A stretch of 64,000 nucleotides of DNA, from contig NZ_JANKBI010000001.1 of NCBI RefSeq assembly GCF_024622195.1, positions 682,001 to 746,000 on the forward strand, written 5' to 3'. Both the position numbers and the translations under genes were made by a program. A model generated the notes under the pieces. That model worked only from the letters and a program-made list of their open reading frames with translations. It was not told the DNA's origin and ran no database searches. Positions within the stretch are counted from its first letter, which is position 1, and the number at the start of each line of letters is the position of its first letter. The DNA comes from Murimonas intestini (GTDB lineage Bacteria; Bacillota; Clostridia; Lachnospirales; Lachnospiraceae). Shown here piece after piece: positions 16,802 to 26,144 of this stretch.

Positions 16802-17774
16802 ATTTTCCATATGCCAGTGTGTCTCTGTATTTCTTTGGGCTCATACCGTGCAGCTCTCTGAATATCCTGTGAAAATAACTTGTATTGTCATATCCCACCT
16901 GGTATATGATATCTGTGATCGGCAGCCTCGTGTCCTTTAAAAGATGCTCTGCCTGCCTCATCCTCTTATCCTGCAGAAGCTCCTTGAAGGTGCGTCCTGT
17001 CAGATTCTTGACGATCTTGCTCATATTGGAATCTGACTGGTTCATTCGAAGAGCGATCTCCCCCAGGGATGCCGTCTTATAGTTCTCTTCAATATATTTG
17101 AGCACCTGCATGATAAATACTTCTGAATACTGCTCAGGATTTCCTGATTCGATGCGGTCTGTCTCATTGACCAGCTGCATGAACAGAAGCCCCATGGTGG
17201 TCTGATTGATCTGGCGGTAATTGCTCTGGCGGTTCAGCAGTGACCATACCAGGTTCTCCACAAGATTCTGTATTGGCAGGACATCTGCCACATGGTAATG
17301 CAGATATCCTGCCGTATCCGTGTTCCTCTTCAGTGTGCTGATAAGAAAGCTGCTCAGGGCATTCTCCTGATTCAGCATAGGCAGCACTTCATCAAAAAAC
17401 TCCGGCAGCACGACAAAATTGATCCCGATATCGTCTTCTTTTGCCGGCAGGATCTCATGGGAAGAAAACTGGTTCAGAAAGAGCAGATCTCCTTCACCCA
17501 GCACCACTTCTGTGGCGCCGTTTATTACATGGACAGTGCTTCCCAAACACATATACATGATTTCAATGTAATTATGCTTATGCTCCGGAAATGCGATGAA
17601 CCGGGTATGTTTCCTGATATCGATCAGGCGCCCTTTTTCCATCATCTTCTCACTGTCCACAGTAAACTCAGGCCCAGTAGTGTAAAGTTCTCTCTGGATC
17701 CTCCCGTCTCCGGAGAGGATTCTTGCCTCCTCTTCTGTGACAGGCTTGAGATATTCTATCAGGCTGCTTCTCAT
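16800..17774 (-). CDS. AraC-family transcription regulator with cupin sensor domain
   Basis: This 324-residue regulator has an N-terminal cupin-like domain (about 50-150: FPEHKHNYIEIMYM and GEGDLLFLNQFSSHEI) that binds a sugar or related ligand. Two helix-turn-helices sit at the C-terminus (SLGEIALRMNQSDSNMSKIV, then ITDIIYQVGYDNTSYFHRIF). Next to rhaA it is a likely rhamnose activator, by inference. The chosen ATG at 17774 overlaps the stop of rnfB (TGATG). An in-frame ATG 25 codons earlier lies inside rnfB and gives a non-homologous-looking leader. Confidence 0.9.
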   Translation of the reverse strand: MRSSLIEYLKPVTEEEARILSGDGRIQRELYTTGPEFTVDSEKMMEKGRLIDIRKHTRFIAFPEHKHNYIEIMYMCLGSTVHVINGATEVVLGEGDLLFLNQFSSHEILPAKEDDIGINFVVLPEFFDEVLPMLNQENALSSFLISTLKRNTDTAGYLHYHVADVLPIQNLVENLVWSLLNRQSNYRQINQTTMGLLFMQLVNETDRIESGNPEQYSEVFIMQVLKYIEENYKTASLGEIALRMNQSDSNMSKIVKNLTGRTFKELLQDKRMRQAEHLLKDTRLPITDIIYQVGYDNTSYFHRIFRELHGMSPKKYRDTLAYGK

Positions 17775-18586
17775 CACTGCTTCTTTTCCGGTATATTGGT
17801 GATGATCTTTCTCGGGCATTCCAGAGCGCAGACACCGCAGTTTGCACATTTTTCTGTATCTACATGTGCCACATTATTTGTTACGGTCACAGCTTCTGCG
17901 GGACATGCGCGCTCACACTTCTTGCAGCCGATACATCCTGCCTGGCAGTTCTGCATTGTCTGCTTGCCTTTATCCTGGGAGGCGCATTTTACAAGGTGCT
18001 CCATCTCATATGGCACAAGTTCGATCAGATGCTTCGGACAGTGGGCCACACATTTGCCGCAGGCCTTGCACTTTTCCCTGTCTACCACGGCGATGCCGTC
18101 AACTACATGGATCGCATCAAACGGACATACCTTCACACATGTGCCAAAGCCCAGACAGCCGTAATTACAGCTCTTAGGGCCTCCTGAGGGGACAAATGCC
18201 AGCATCTCGCAGTCGTCAGCGCCGTAATAATCATAAATCACCTTTACATTATTACAGTCGCCGGAGCATTTTACAAATGCCACCATATGCTTTGTTTCCC
18301 CGACTTCTTCTCCCATGATAGCGGCAATCTTTTCCGCCACAGACGCTCCGCCCACCGGGCAGGCATCCGGTTTCGCCTCACCGCTGGCAATTGCCTTGGC
18401 AAGAGCATCACATCCGGCAAAACCGCAGCCTCCGCAGTTATTCCCCGGAAGCTCTTCCCTGACGGCCATTTCCTTTTCATCGACTTCTACCTTAAACTTC
18501 TTATCCGCCGCTCCAAGAAACAGGCCGAGGAGCAGTCCGGTACCGCCTACTATAGCGGCAGCTATCAAAATCCCTGTTATACTCAT
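17774..18586 (-). CDS. rnfB: Rnf complex subunit B
   Basis: This 270-residue iron-sulfur subunit of the ferredoxin:NAD+ oxidoreductase has an N-terminal membrane helix (about 3-25). A four-Cys Fe4S4 domain follows (NNCGGCGFAGCDALAKA, about 48-65), then several ferredoxin CxxCxxCxxxC motifs (CKACGKCVAHCP, CIGCKKCERACP, CANCGVCALECP). It probably receives electrons from reduced ferredoxin and passes them to the membrane core. It is last in the order rnfC-D-G-E-A-B. Its stop overlaps an AraC gene, which may therefore be partly read through from the rnf transcript. Confidence 0.97.
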   Translation of the reverse strand: MSITGILIAAAIVGGTGLLLGLFLGAADKKFKVEVDEKEMAVREELPGNNCGGCGFAGCDALAKAIASGEAKPDACPVGGASVAEKIAAIMGEEVGETKHMVAFVKCSGDCNNVKVIYDYYGADDCEMLAFVPSGGPKSCNYGCLGFGTCVKVCPFDAIHVVDGIAVVDREKCKACGKCVAHCPKHLIELVPYEMEHLVKCASQDKGKQTMQNCQAGCIGCKKCERACPAEAVTVTNNVAHVDTEKCANCGVCALECPRKIITNIPEKKQ

Positions 18587-18599
18587 CCTTATCTCCTCC

Positions 18600-19175
18600 C
18601 TATTTCAGGCCTGAAAAGCCGAAAAACGCAATTGCCATCAGGCAAGCAGTCAGCAGTACGATGGGGGAACCTTTGAAAGAAGCCGGAACATCATTGTACT
18701 CCGTTTTCTCACGGATGCCTGCCATCAGCACAATAGCAATTGTAAAACCAACAGCCGTGGCAAATCCGTTCACAACGCCCTCCAGTATCCCGTATGATTT
18801 CTGTACATTTATAAGCGCTACACCTAACACTGCACAGTTTGTCGTGATCAGAGGAAGATAAACTCCAAGTGCCTGATAGAGACCGGGGCTCATCTTCTTT
18901 AAAACCATCTCCACAAACTGCACCAGCGCTGCAATGACAAGAATAAATACGATCGTCTGCAGATACTTCACATCTGCCGGGACCAGGATAAATTCATAGA
19001 TCAGGCTGGTCACCAGAGAGGAAATGGTAAGTACAAATACAACTGCCGCTCCCATGCCGGCTGCCGTACTCATCTTCTTAGATACGCCCAGGAACGGACA
19101 CAGGCCCAGGAACTGGCTCAATACTACATTATTGATAAGTGCGCTTCCAACTGCAATCATAAGCAATTCTTTCAT
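18600..19175 (-). CDS. rnfA: Rnf complex subunit A
   Basis: This 191-residue integral membrane protein has six predicted helices. It starts MKELLMIAVGSALINNVVLSQ, and the FLGLCPFLGVSK motif carries the Cys that, with its RnfE counterpart, ligates the intramembrane 2Fe-2S cluster. It forms an inverted pair with RnfE and takes part in coupling electron flow to ion export. Its ATG shares a base with the rnfE stop. Confidence 0.97.
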   Translation of the reverse strand: MKELLMIAVGSALINNVVLSQFLGLCPFLGVSKKMSTAAGMGAAVVFVLTISSLVTSLIYEFILVPADVKYLQTIVFILVIAALVQFVEMVLKKMSPGLYQALGVYLPLITTNCAVLGVALINVQKSYGILEGVVNGFATAVGFTIAIVLMAGIREKTEYNDVPASFKGSPIVLLTACLMAIAFFGFSGLK

Positions 19176-19858
19176 TATTCCCGGCCTCCTTTACAGTTAT
19201 TGTCACAGGCAGCACAGGAACCGCTGCAAATATCTGTGTTTATTTTTGTCTCCCTGCCCTTTTTCTCTGCATTCATCTTCACCTTATTCATAACCGCCGT
19301 CAGCACTGCCAGTACAAGGAAAGCGCCGGGGGCCAGGATGAAGATCGTCACAGGCTCATAGGACGAAGGCATGATCTGCTGTCCGAAAAGCTGTCCCGCA
19401 CCGATGAGTTCACGCACTGCGCCTATACATGTAAGCCCAAGAGTAAAGCCCAGACCCATTCCAATTCCGTCGAAAAGAGACGGGAGCACCGGATTCTTAG
19501 AGGCATAGGCCTCTGCACGGCCCAGGATGATACAGTTTACAACAATAAGAGGAATGTAGATACCCAGGCTGTCATATAAGGTCGGGATATAGGCCTGCAG
19601 CAAAAACTGCACTATCGTTACAAATGAAGCCACGATAACGATAAACGCCGGGACCCTGACACCATTTGGGATCACTTTGCGCAGAGCTGAGATCATCAGA
19701 TTGGACAGGGCAAGGATAACCATTGTCGTCAGTCCCATGCCAAGGCCGTTGACCGCTGAAGTAGTGACAGCCAGTGTAGGACACATGCCCAGCATCAGCA
19801 CAAATGTAGGATTTTCTTTTATTAAACCATTGTATAGGCGTTCTGTAAGCTTATTCAC
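19175..19858 (-). CDS. rnfE: Rnf complex subunit E
   Basis: This 227-residue membrane subunit is homologous to RnfA, with NPTFVLMLGMCPTLAVTTSA near the N-terminus supplying the cluster Cys. Helices run to about residue 200. The tail is hydrophilic and unusually Cys-rich (CSGSCAACDNNCKG, last 20 residues), which is not typical of RnfE and might bind metal or form disulfides. It overlaps rnfG by eight bases. Confidence 0.96.
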   Translation of the reverse strand: MNKLTERLYNGLIKENPTFVLMLGMCPTLAVTTSAVNGLGMGLTTMVILALSNLMISALRKVIPNGVRVPAFIVIVASFVTIVQFLLQAYIPTLYDSLGIYIPLIVVNCIILGRAEAYASKNPVLPSLFDGIGMGLGFTLGLTCIGAVRELIGAGQLFGQQIMPSSYEPVTIFILAPGAFLVLAVLTAVMNKVKMNAEKKGRETKINTDICSGSCAACDNNCKGGRE

Positions 19859-20474
19859 CTAAGATTCCTCCTTCCTCTATACTTTTGAAGAGGCAGATGC
19901 CAGCATTCACGCCGTTTGTGACAGCGTTTGTAGTGATTGTCGCCCCGCTGATAGCATCGATCTGGTCTTCTGATTCGGCTCCGGTTTTTGTGTACTGGAA
20001 TTTATCTACCTTCTTGCCCGCAAACTGGGATTTAAATTCATCGGTATCTGCTTTCATTCCAAGACCGGCTGTCTCACTGATGGTCAGGATGGCAATGCCG
20101 TTCACTGTACCATCGTTCTGGATTCCCATTGAGAAATTAATGTCTCCGCCATATCCTTCACTGTCAGTGATATTCATAACAACACCGATAGTTTTTCCGC
20201 CTGCATCCAGGGCCTTTAAGACTTCTTTAACAGTACATGCGGCCAGGTCATTCTCATCAAGCACTTTCCTCATATCATCTCCTGAGAGCACATCCTCCGG
20301 AATTTCCTCAAAGGTATCCGCATCCTGGAAGACTTCTTTATAAGCATCCATCTTCGCCTGCTCTTCCTGCTTTGCAATAGGCCCTTTTGTGATCTCGTAC
20401 ACGGCGCCTAAAAGGATGCCGGCTACAAGGGTAATAGCCATGAGGATCAAGGCATTCTTAACTATTTTGTTCAT
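19851..20474 (-). CDS. rnfG: Rnf complex subunit G (covalent FMN carrier)
   Basis: This 207-residue protein has one N-terminal membrane helix (about 8-28) and an FMN-binding domain facing outward. The flavinylation motif is visible as ISGATITTNAV (about 174-184), where the first Thr after SGA is the usual attachment site, modified by ApbE; an apbE gene lies at 2140 in this window. It overlaps rnfD by four bases (ATGA). Confidence 0.96.
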   Translation of the reverse strand: MNKIVKNALILMAITLVAGILLGAVYEITKGPIAKQEEQAKMDAYKEVFQDADTFEEIPEDVLSGDDMRKVLDENDLAACTVKEVLKALDAGGKTIGVVMNITDSEGYGGDINFSMGIQNDGTVNGIAILTISETAGLGMKADTDEFKSQFAGKKVDKFQYTKTGAESEDQIDAISGATITTNAVTNGVNAGICLFKSIEEGGILGE

Positions 20475-21409
20475 GCTTTTTCCCTCCTTCTACTTTTTCC
20501 AAAGGCTGTGGGAGGTGTCAGTTTTTCTATGACCGGCACCAGCAGGTTTGAGAAAATGATCGCATAAGAAACACCTTCCGCTGAATTCCCGAAAATCCGG
20601 AACAGCCCTGTCAGTATCCCCAATATACACCCATACACCAGCTGCCCCGTCTTTGTGATCGGAGATGTGACATAGTCTGTGGCCATAAAGAAAGCGCCCA
20701 GGATCAGTCCTCCACCGCAGAGCTGTGCAGCCAGATACTGCATATCAAAACCATGTCCTGAGAAAATAAGGACAAAAATAATAAAGCTCAAAATATATGT
20801 ACCCGGTATGCGCAGATCAATGGCACCTGTCACAAGAAGCAGCACAGCGCCGATCAGCAGGGCTATGACGGAAGTCTCACCTATGGTCCCGGCGATGTTG
20901 CCTGTAAACATATCCCATACATTCACTGCTTCCCCGGCTTTCAGAGCTGCCAGAGGCGTAGCGCCTGTAAAGCTGTCATATGCAAAATTCGTCATCCTTC
21001 CTGTAAAAGAAATCAGCAGGAAGCATCTGGCGCCCAGTGCAGGGTTCATAAAGTTCTGTCCCAGTCCTCCGAACAGCTGCTTTACCACCAAAATGGCAAA
21101 TACACCGCCGATAACCGGTATCCACCAGGGAGCTGATGAAGGCAGGTTCAGGGCCAGCAGAAGGCCTGTCACGGCAGCGCTGTAATCTTTGATCGTTACT
21201 TTTTTGTGCATCAGCCTCTCATATGCATACTCTGTCAGCACACATGAAGCCACGCTGACAACTATCAGCAGCAAGGCATTAAACCCAAAATGCCATACCC
21301 CAAATATGCTGGCAGGAAGCAGGGAGATCAGGACGATCAGCATGATGTCGCTGCTCTTCACTCTTGACCTGACATGAGGATTGGATGATACATTTAATAA
21401 ATCACTCAT
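20471..21409 (-). CDS. rnfD: Rnf complex subunit D
   Basis: This 312-residue membrane subunit with about nine helices is related to NqrB. The FMN-attachment motif FTGATPLA lies near residue 155. FMNPALGARCF precedes it. It is thought to be part of the ion channel. The start at 21409 is set by GGAGGAAGAGAAGAA immediately upstream. The frame is open for 38 more codons into rnfC, but that stretch is shadow sequence. Confidence 0.96.
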   Translation of the reverse strand: MSDLLNVSSNPHVRSRVKSSDIMLIVLISLLPASIFGVWHFGFNALLLIVVSVASCVLTEYAYERLMHKKVTIKDYSAAVTGLLLALNLPSSAPWWIPVIGGVFAILVVKQLFGGLGQNFMNPALGARCFLLISFTGRMTNFAYDSFTGATPLAALKAGEAVNVWDMFTGNIAGTIGETSVIALLIGAVLLLVTGAIDLRIPGTYILSFIIFVLIFSGHGFDMQYLAAQLCGGGLILGAFFMATDYVTSPITKTGQLVYGCILGILTGLFRIFGNSAEGVSYAIIFSNLLVPVIEKLTPPTAFGKSRRREKA

Positions 21410-21423
21410 TTCTTCTCTTCCTC

Positions 21424-22743
21424 CTATTTTTTCTTTCTGTTCGCCAGGATAATACGGCGCATAGACTTTATGTACTGTGTCAGAGGCCTCTTGGCAGGAC
21501 AGATAAAGCTGCAGCATCCACATTCACAGCACTCCATTCCGTCTGCCTTCAGGAAGCTTTCCTCGTCGTGCCTCATGGAATAATCTGCAAGCCTCGAGGG
21601 AACTACACGCCCCGGGCAGACACTCACACATTTTCCGCAATTAATGCAGGCTGTCGGCTCAAATTCCGCTACCTCATCCTTTGTCAGGCAGAGCAGTGCG
21701 GATGAAGTCTTTGTGACAGGTACATTCAGATCATAGATACATACTCCCATCATAGGACCGCCTGAGATTATCTTGATCGGCTCTTCCCTGAAGCCCCCTG
21801 CCTCTTTTATGAGCTGCTGGTAATTTGTTCCTGTGGGAACACTGAAGTTCTGAGGCTCTTTAACAGCGTCACCGGTGACTGTCACGATCCTGTGCATGAG
21901 AGGGCGTCTCTCATTTACAGCCTTATAGATAGCAGTTATCGTATCACAGTTATTTACAACACAGCCTGCATCAGCCGGCAGCATGGAAGAATTGATCATC
22001 CGTCCTGTAGTCGCATAGATCAGCTGGCGCTCTGCACCCTGGGGATATTTTGTCTTCAGCAGCATGATCTCGATATTGTCATCCTTTGCAGCTGCCTCCC
22101 GAAGAAGAGCCGCCGCGTCCGGCTTGTTGTCCTCCACAGCCAGGATACCTTTCGCATGAGGGAATATCCTCAGCGCCGTCCGCAGGCCGCCCACAACTTT
22201 CTCAGGCTCCTCCAGCATCCTGCGGTAATCAGAGGTCAGATACGGCTCACATTCCGCGCAGTTAGCAATAATATAATCGATCTTATCTGGTTCTTTTGGG
22301 GAAAGCTTTACATGTGTAGGAAATCCCGCACCACCCATGCCAACTATACCGGCCTCTTTTATCATGTCCAGTATCTCTGCCCCTGTAAGCTCATCAAGAG
22401 GCCTGGCCTTGGGCCATTCTATTTCTTCATATTTGCCGTCATTTTCAATGACAATAGCCATGGCCTCCGCCCCTGTGACAGTAAGCCTCGGTTCAATGGC
22501 TTTTACCGTACCTGATACAGATGAACAGATGCATGCTGATACAAATCCTCCCGCATCTGCGATCTTCTGTCCCAGAAGAACATGGTCTCCTTTTTTTACG
22601 ATTGGTACGGCAGGCGCCCCGATATGCTGTGACAGCGGGTATACCAGCTCCCCTTCGGGCAGCACAGTCCTGATAGGCTTATCTTTAGATAATTCCTTTC
22701 CGTCATACGGATGAACGCCGCCTTTAAATGTAAGTCGTGCCAT
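21424..22743 (-). CDS. rnfC: Rnf complex subunit C (NADH/flavin site)
   Basis: This 439-residue peripheral subunit carries the NADH- and FMN-binding fold (GIVGMGGAGFPTHVKL at about 130) and two 4Fe-4S motifs near the C-terminus (CINCGKCVSVCP and CCECGCCSFICP). It hands electrons to NAD+. It is the first rnf gene, but its ATG overlaps the stop of an upstream membrane-protein gene (TAATG), so transcription probably begins further up. Confidence 0.97.
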   Translation of the reverse strand: MARLTFKGGVHPYDGKELSKDKPIRTVLPEGELVYPLSQHIGAPAVPIVKKGDHVLLGQKIADAGGFVSACICSSVSGTVKAIEPRLTVTGAEAMAIVIENDGKYEEIEWPKARPLDELTGAEILDMIKEAGIVGMGGAGFPTHVKLSPKEPDKIDYIIANCAECEPYLTSDYRRMLEEPEKVVGGLRTALRIFPHAKGILAVEDNKPDAAALLREAAAKDDNIEIMLLKTKYPQGAERQLIYATTGRMINSSMLPADAGCVVNNCDTITAIYKAVNERRPLMHRIVTVTGDAVKEPQNFSVPTGTNYQQLIKEAGGFREEPIKIISGGPMMGVCIYDLNVPVTKTSSALLCLTKDEVAEFEPTACINCGKCVSVCPGRVVPSRLADYSMRHDEESFLKADGMECCECGCCSFICPAKRPLTQYIKSMRRIILANRKKK

Positions 22744-23657
22744 TACTTTTCCTTCCTTTCCCTCTTATTCTTCTTTTTGATATTTCTTTTTATCTTAAAC
22801 CTGGAAATCCTGCTCAGGCTAGGATACGCTCTCATAAAACGCCTTGCACCGAAGCTTCCCTTTTCAACAGCCTTCATATAGCTCTCTCTGAGTGATGAGA
22901 GCTTCTCTGCCGCTGCATCTCTGTATTGGGTAAGTCCCCGGCTTTCCAGCTGCTCCGCCAGCTTTTCCTGATAGAGATCTACTTTCTCCCTGAAACTCGT
23001 CTTAATACTGTAGATTGTGTAATTCTCCCATTTTTCCCTGAATTCATCCACTGAAGTCATGATCTTTGTGTTCAGGAAATACTCAGCCACTTCCCCCAGC
23101 TTCAGCTGCAGCCTGCCAAGCTTCTGGCCAAGATTGACAGCGGAGGTCATGGAATATGCAAAATCTGCTGCATACAGGACTGTCACCGCTATAATAATTG
23201 ACTGCCCTGTCTCCTGGTCAACAAGACCTGTCACCAATTCTACAAAAGGCTGCAGGACCTTAAACATGATCAAAGTAAAAAATCCCCAGGCCACAGAGCT
23301 TCCAAGACAGATCTTACCCTGGAAATTAAATTTCTTAGTACTGTAGTCCCACCAGCAGGCATGAAAAATTGCTTCCATCAATACTGCCGTGATATACTCC
23401 AGAACAGTGGCAACTGCCACACCGCCCAGATATACAAGCAGCGGATTATCTCCCAGCGGTCTGAGTATCAGATAGACGCTGACTGCCCCCACCCCGTAAA
23501 TAGTACACAGGGGACCTGTAACAAATCCTCTGTTGACAAGCTTTTTCTGTTTAAAAGAAATAAAAGCACTTTCCCACACCCATCCTAAAAAACTGTATAT
23601 ATACAGCCATGCTGCAATATGATACAGACTTACTCCAAGTATCTCAAAATTCCACAT
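22743..23657 (-). CDS. CmpB-family membrane protein (annotated elsewhere as putative ABC permease)
   Basis: This 304-residue protein has about five N-terminal helices (1-190) with the family signature YSFLGWVWESAFISFKQKKL and NRGFVTGPLCTIYG. A basic, helical cytoplasmic C-terminal half follows (about 195-304, ending KIKRNIKKKNKRERKEK). The family's function is not established. No ABC ATPase is nearby. It leads the rnf operon and overlaps rnfC, so it should be expressed with the Rnf complex. Confidence 0.8.
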   Translation of the reverse strand: MWNFEILGVSLYHIAAWLYIYSFLGWVWESAFISFKQKKLVNRGFVTGPLCTIYGVGAVSVYLILRPLGDNPLLVYLGGVAVATVLEYITAVLMEAIFHACWWDYSTKKFNFQGKICLGSSVAWGFFTLIMFKVLQPFVELVTGLVDQETGQSIIIAVTVLYAADFAYSMTSAVNLGQKLGRLQLKLGEVAEYFLNTKIMTSVDEFREKWENYTIYSIKTSFREKVDLYQEKLAEQLESRGLTQYRDAAAEKLSSLRESYMKAVEKGSFGARRFMRAYPSLSRISRFKIKRNIKKKNKRERKEK

Positions 23658-23784
23658 TGTGTACCTCGTAAATTCATACTATCCCATCATTTGAAAATGC
23701 GCTATAATCTAAGTGCACATTATGCCTGTTATTACATTTTACCTCAATATGCAGGGAAATGCAAAAGAAAAGGAGGCTTTTACC

Positions 23785-24867
23785 ATGACTATACAGAAAC
23801 TGCCGTTCACCGGCGCTCTGCCCTACCCTCTTGAAAAGAAATGCCTTCCGCAGGAGGCTGTTTTTTTCGATATAGAAACGACTGGATTTTCTCCAAAAAA
23901 TTCCGGGGTTTATCTGATAGGCGCCGTCTCATATGAGGATGACTGCTGGCAGATGTGCCAGTGGATGTCAGATGACCCGGAAGAAGAGGCAAAGCTTTTA
24001 AATGCATTTGCCGGCCTGTGCCGCCGGCACAGTACACTGATCCATTTTAACGGTGACAGGTTTGATCTGCCCTTCCTGGCCTGCAGAGCCCGTATGCTGG
24101 GCATAGAGGAGGATTTTACTTCGTATGGAAGTCTGGACCTCTATAAGTCATTTCTTCCCTTAAAACCCCTGCTGAAGGCTTCACACATGAATCAGAAGTC
24201 GCTTCAGGAATTTATAAATGCGAAACGTGAAGATGAGTACACCGGCGGAGAACTGATACCTGTCTACAGGAATTATCTCCTGAACCATGATGACACATCA
24301 AAACAGCTTCTCCTCCTGCACAACCATGACGATGTGCTGGGCATGTTAAGCCTGCTCTCTTTTTTCGCATATACTGACTTCCTGGAAGGAGATTTTACTG
24401 TCAGGGAATGCCGGACCGGGTCTGATGACATTCATGATTTTTCCCTGGAACTTATCCTCAGCCTGCCAACCCCTCTCCCGCGCAGGATATCCTGGGGCTG
24501 CAGCAGCTTTTATTTGACAGCCGCACAGCAGGATGCCCGTATGCTCATATACGGGCTGCAGGGAGAATTAAAATACTTCTTTCCTGATTATAAAAACTAC
24601 TATTACCTTCCCAGGGAAGATACGGCAGTCCACAAAAGCGTCGCATCCTACGTAGATAAAGAATACAGGACACCTGCCAGGGCTTCTACCTGCTATTCTA
24701 AAAAGTCCGGCTTCTTCCTTCCTCAGGGCAGTGAAGCTTTTGGGCCTGCCTTTTATGAGGATTACAAAAGTCCTGCTGCTTACTTTGAATGCACAGATGA
24801 ATTTCTTGCCAGCAAAGATACTCTTAAAAAGTATATTCACTCTCTTCTGGAGAATATGACAGGCTGA
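23785..24867 (+). CDS. YprB-like RNase H-fold exonuclease domain protein
   Basis: This 360-residue protein has a DnaQ/RNase H-like fold of the YprB type. The first acidic motif is AVFFDIETTGFSP (about 23-35), then IHFNGDRFDLPFL (about 92-104) and HNHDDVLGMLSL (about 203-214), giving the DEDD residues. It probably degrades DNA or RNA 3' to 5'. B. subtilis YprB is the named relative, with poorly known function. The start at 23785 has AAAGGAGG upstream; the ATG 24 codons earlier has none. It is divergent from the rnf operon. Confidence 0.85.
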   Translation: MTIQKLPFTGALPYPLEKKCLPQEAVFFDIETTGFSPKNSGVYLIGAVSYEDDCWQMCQWMSDDPEEEAKLLNAFAGLCRRHSTLIHFNGDRFDLPFLACRARMLGIEEDFTSYGSLDLYKSFLPLKPLLKASHMNQKSLQEFINAKREDEYTGGELIPVYRNYLLNHDDTSKQLLLLHNHDDVLGMLSLLSFFAYTDFLEGDFTVRECRTGSDDIHDFSLELILSLPTPLPRRISWGCSSFYLTAAQQDARMLIYGLQGELKYFFPDYKNYYYLPREDTAVHKSVASYVDKEYRTPARASTCYSKKSGFFLPQGSEAFGPAFYEDYKSPAAYFECTDEFLASKDTLKKYIHSLLENMTG

Positions 24868-24939
24868 CAACCCAAAAACCCCGCGGCAGCGGCTAAACGC
24901 GCTCTGGCATGTCCGCCAGGCCCATTGCCCGCGGGAATC

Positions 24940-24980
24940 AAAAAGACCCAGATTGAAAGATCCGGGCCCTTTTTTTTATA
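24940..24980. terminator. Bidirectional terminator
   Basis: A stem (AGACCCAGAT / ATCCGGGCCCT, with mismatches) is flanked by TTTTTTTT on the plus strand and TTTTT on the minus strand. It lies between the convergent YprB-like and S1 genes. Confidence 0.75.
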
Positions 24981-25031
24981 ATTTTACCTGAGATAAGAAG
25001 CTAAAAGCTGCCATCAGAGAATACTTACCGC

Positions 25032-26144
25032 TTATTCCTCTGTAGGAACATAATCCATATCGTCATATGTCTCTTCTGCTTCTCTTGCTGATGCGTTTTC
25101 CAGTGCCTTCATGCTCAGGCTGATCTTCTTTTCATCTTCGTTGAAATCAACGACCTTTGCTGTGATTTCCTGACCTACGCTCAGCACATCTGACGGCTTC
25201 TCAACATGGTCATGAGAAATCTGTGAAACATGAAGGAGAGCGTCAACGCCCGGCTCCAGCTCAACAAATGCGCCGAAGTCTGTCATTCTGGCAACTCTTC
25301 CGTCTACCACATTTCCAACTGCAAATTTATCAGCAGCTGTCAGCCATGGATTCTGGTCTGCAAATTTCAGGCTGAGGGCAATCTTGTCCCCGCTGATATC
25401 CTTGATCAGAACTGTAAGCTTTTCACCGACCTTAAAGAGCTTCTTTGGATTCTCAACACGTCCCCAGGACATCTCTGAGATATGAAGCAGGCCGTCTGCA
25501 CCGCCTAAATCAATAAATGCACCGAAATCTGTAACATTCTTGATCGTTCCTTCAACTACATCACCTGCGCTGATCCTCTCAAACAGTTCTTTCTGCATCT
25601 GTGCCTTCTTAGCCACAAGAAGCTGTTTTCTGTCGCCGATGATCCTTCTTCTGCGCGGGTTAAATTCGCTGATCACGAATTCGATCTCCTGTCCTGCATA
25701 CTTAGATAAATTCTTCTCATAAGTGTCGGACACGAGACTTGCAGGAATAAATACTCTTGCATCTTCCACAACGACACTTAATCCGCCGTCAAGTACCTGG
25801 GCAACAGGAGCTTTTAATACTTCCTGAGTATTGAATGCCTCTTCCAGCCTCTTATTGCCTTTTTCAGCTGCCAGTCTCTTATATGTGAGAAGAACCTGTC
25901 CCTCTCCATCGTTTACTTTCAGGACCTTTGCTTCCATTGTGTCGTTTACCTTCACAAGGGTACGAAGATCTACGTTAGAATCGTTCGTGTATTCGTTTCT
26001 AGTGATGATACCGTCTGCTTTATAGCCAATGTTTAAGATAATTTCGTCTTCTTTTACATCGATGACTGTACCTTCGACTACCTCTCCATTATGAATTGTT
26101 TTAAATGATTCATCCAGCATTTGTTCAAAGCTCATTTCTGACAT
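25032..26144 (-). CDS. S1 RNA-binding domain protein (RpsA-like, four S1 repeats)
   Basis: This 370-residue protein has four S1 folds: about 20-88 (VVEGTVIDVKEDEIILNIG), about 100-170 (a degenerate copy), about 190-260 (VVEGTIKNVTDFGAFIDLGG) and about 275-350 (VVDGRVARMTDFGAFVEL). It should bind RNA and may act in translation. In many Clostridia this module is fused to IspH. Here it is a separate frame whose start lies inside ispH, with a 20-base overlap. GAGGAGG, still within ispH, stands nine bases before the ATG at 26144, which decides the start. Confidence 0.92.
   Translation of the reverse strand: MSEMSFEQMLDESFKTIHNGEVVEGTVIDVKEDEIILNIGYKADGIITRNEYTNDSNVDLRTLVKVNDTMEAKVLKVNDGEGQVLLTYKRLAAEKGNKRLEEAFNTQEVLKAPVAQVLDGGLSVVVEDARVFIPASLVSDTYEKNLSKYAGQEIEFVISEFNPRRRRIIGDRKQLLVAKKAQMQKELFERISAGDVVEGTIKNVTDFGAFIDLGGADGLLHISEMSWGRVENPKKLFKVGEKLTVLIKDISGDKIALSLKFADQNPWLTAADKFAVGNVVDGRVARMTDFGAFVELEPGVDALLHVSQISHDHVEKPSDVLSVGQEITAKVVDFNEDEKKISLSMKALENASAREAEETYDDMDYVPTEE

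Noticed and set aside
17292..18187. Long plus-strand frames (up to 290 residues) opposite the AraC gene and rnfB
   Set aside because: They are antisense to genes with clear Cys-cluster and helix-turn-helix motifs and carry no coherent domain.
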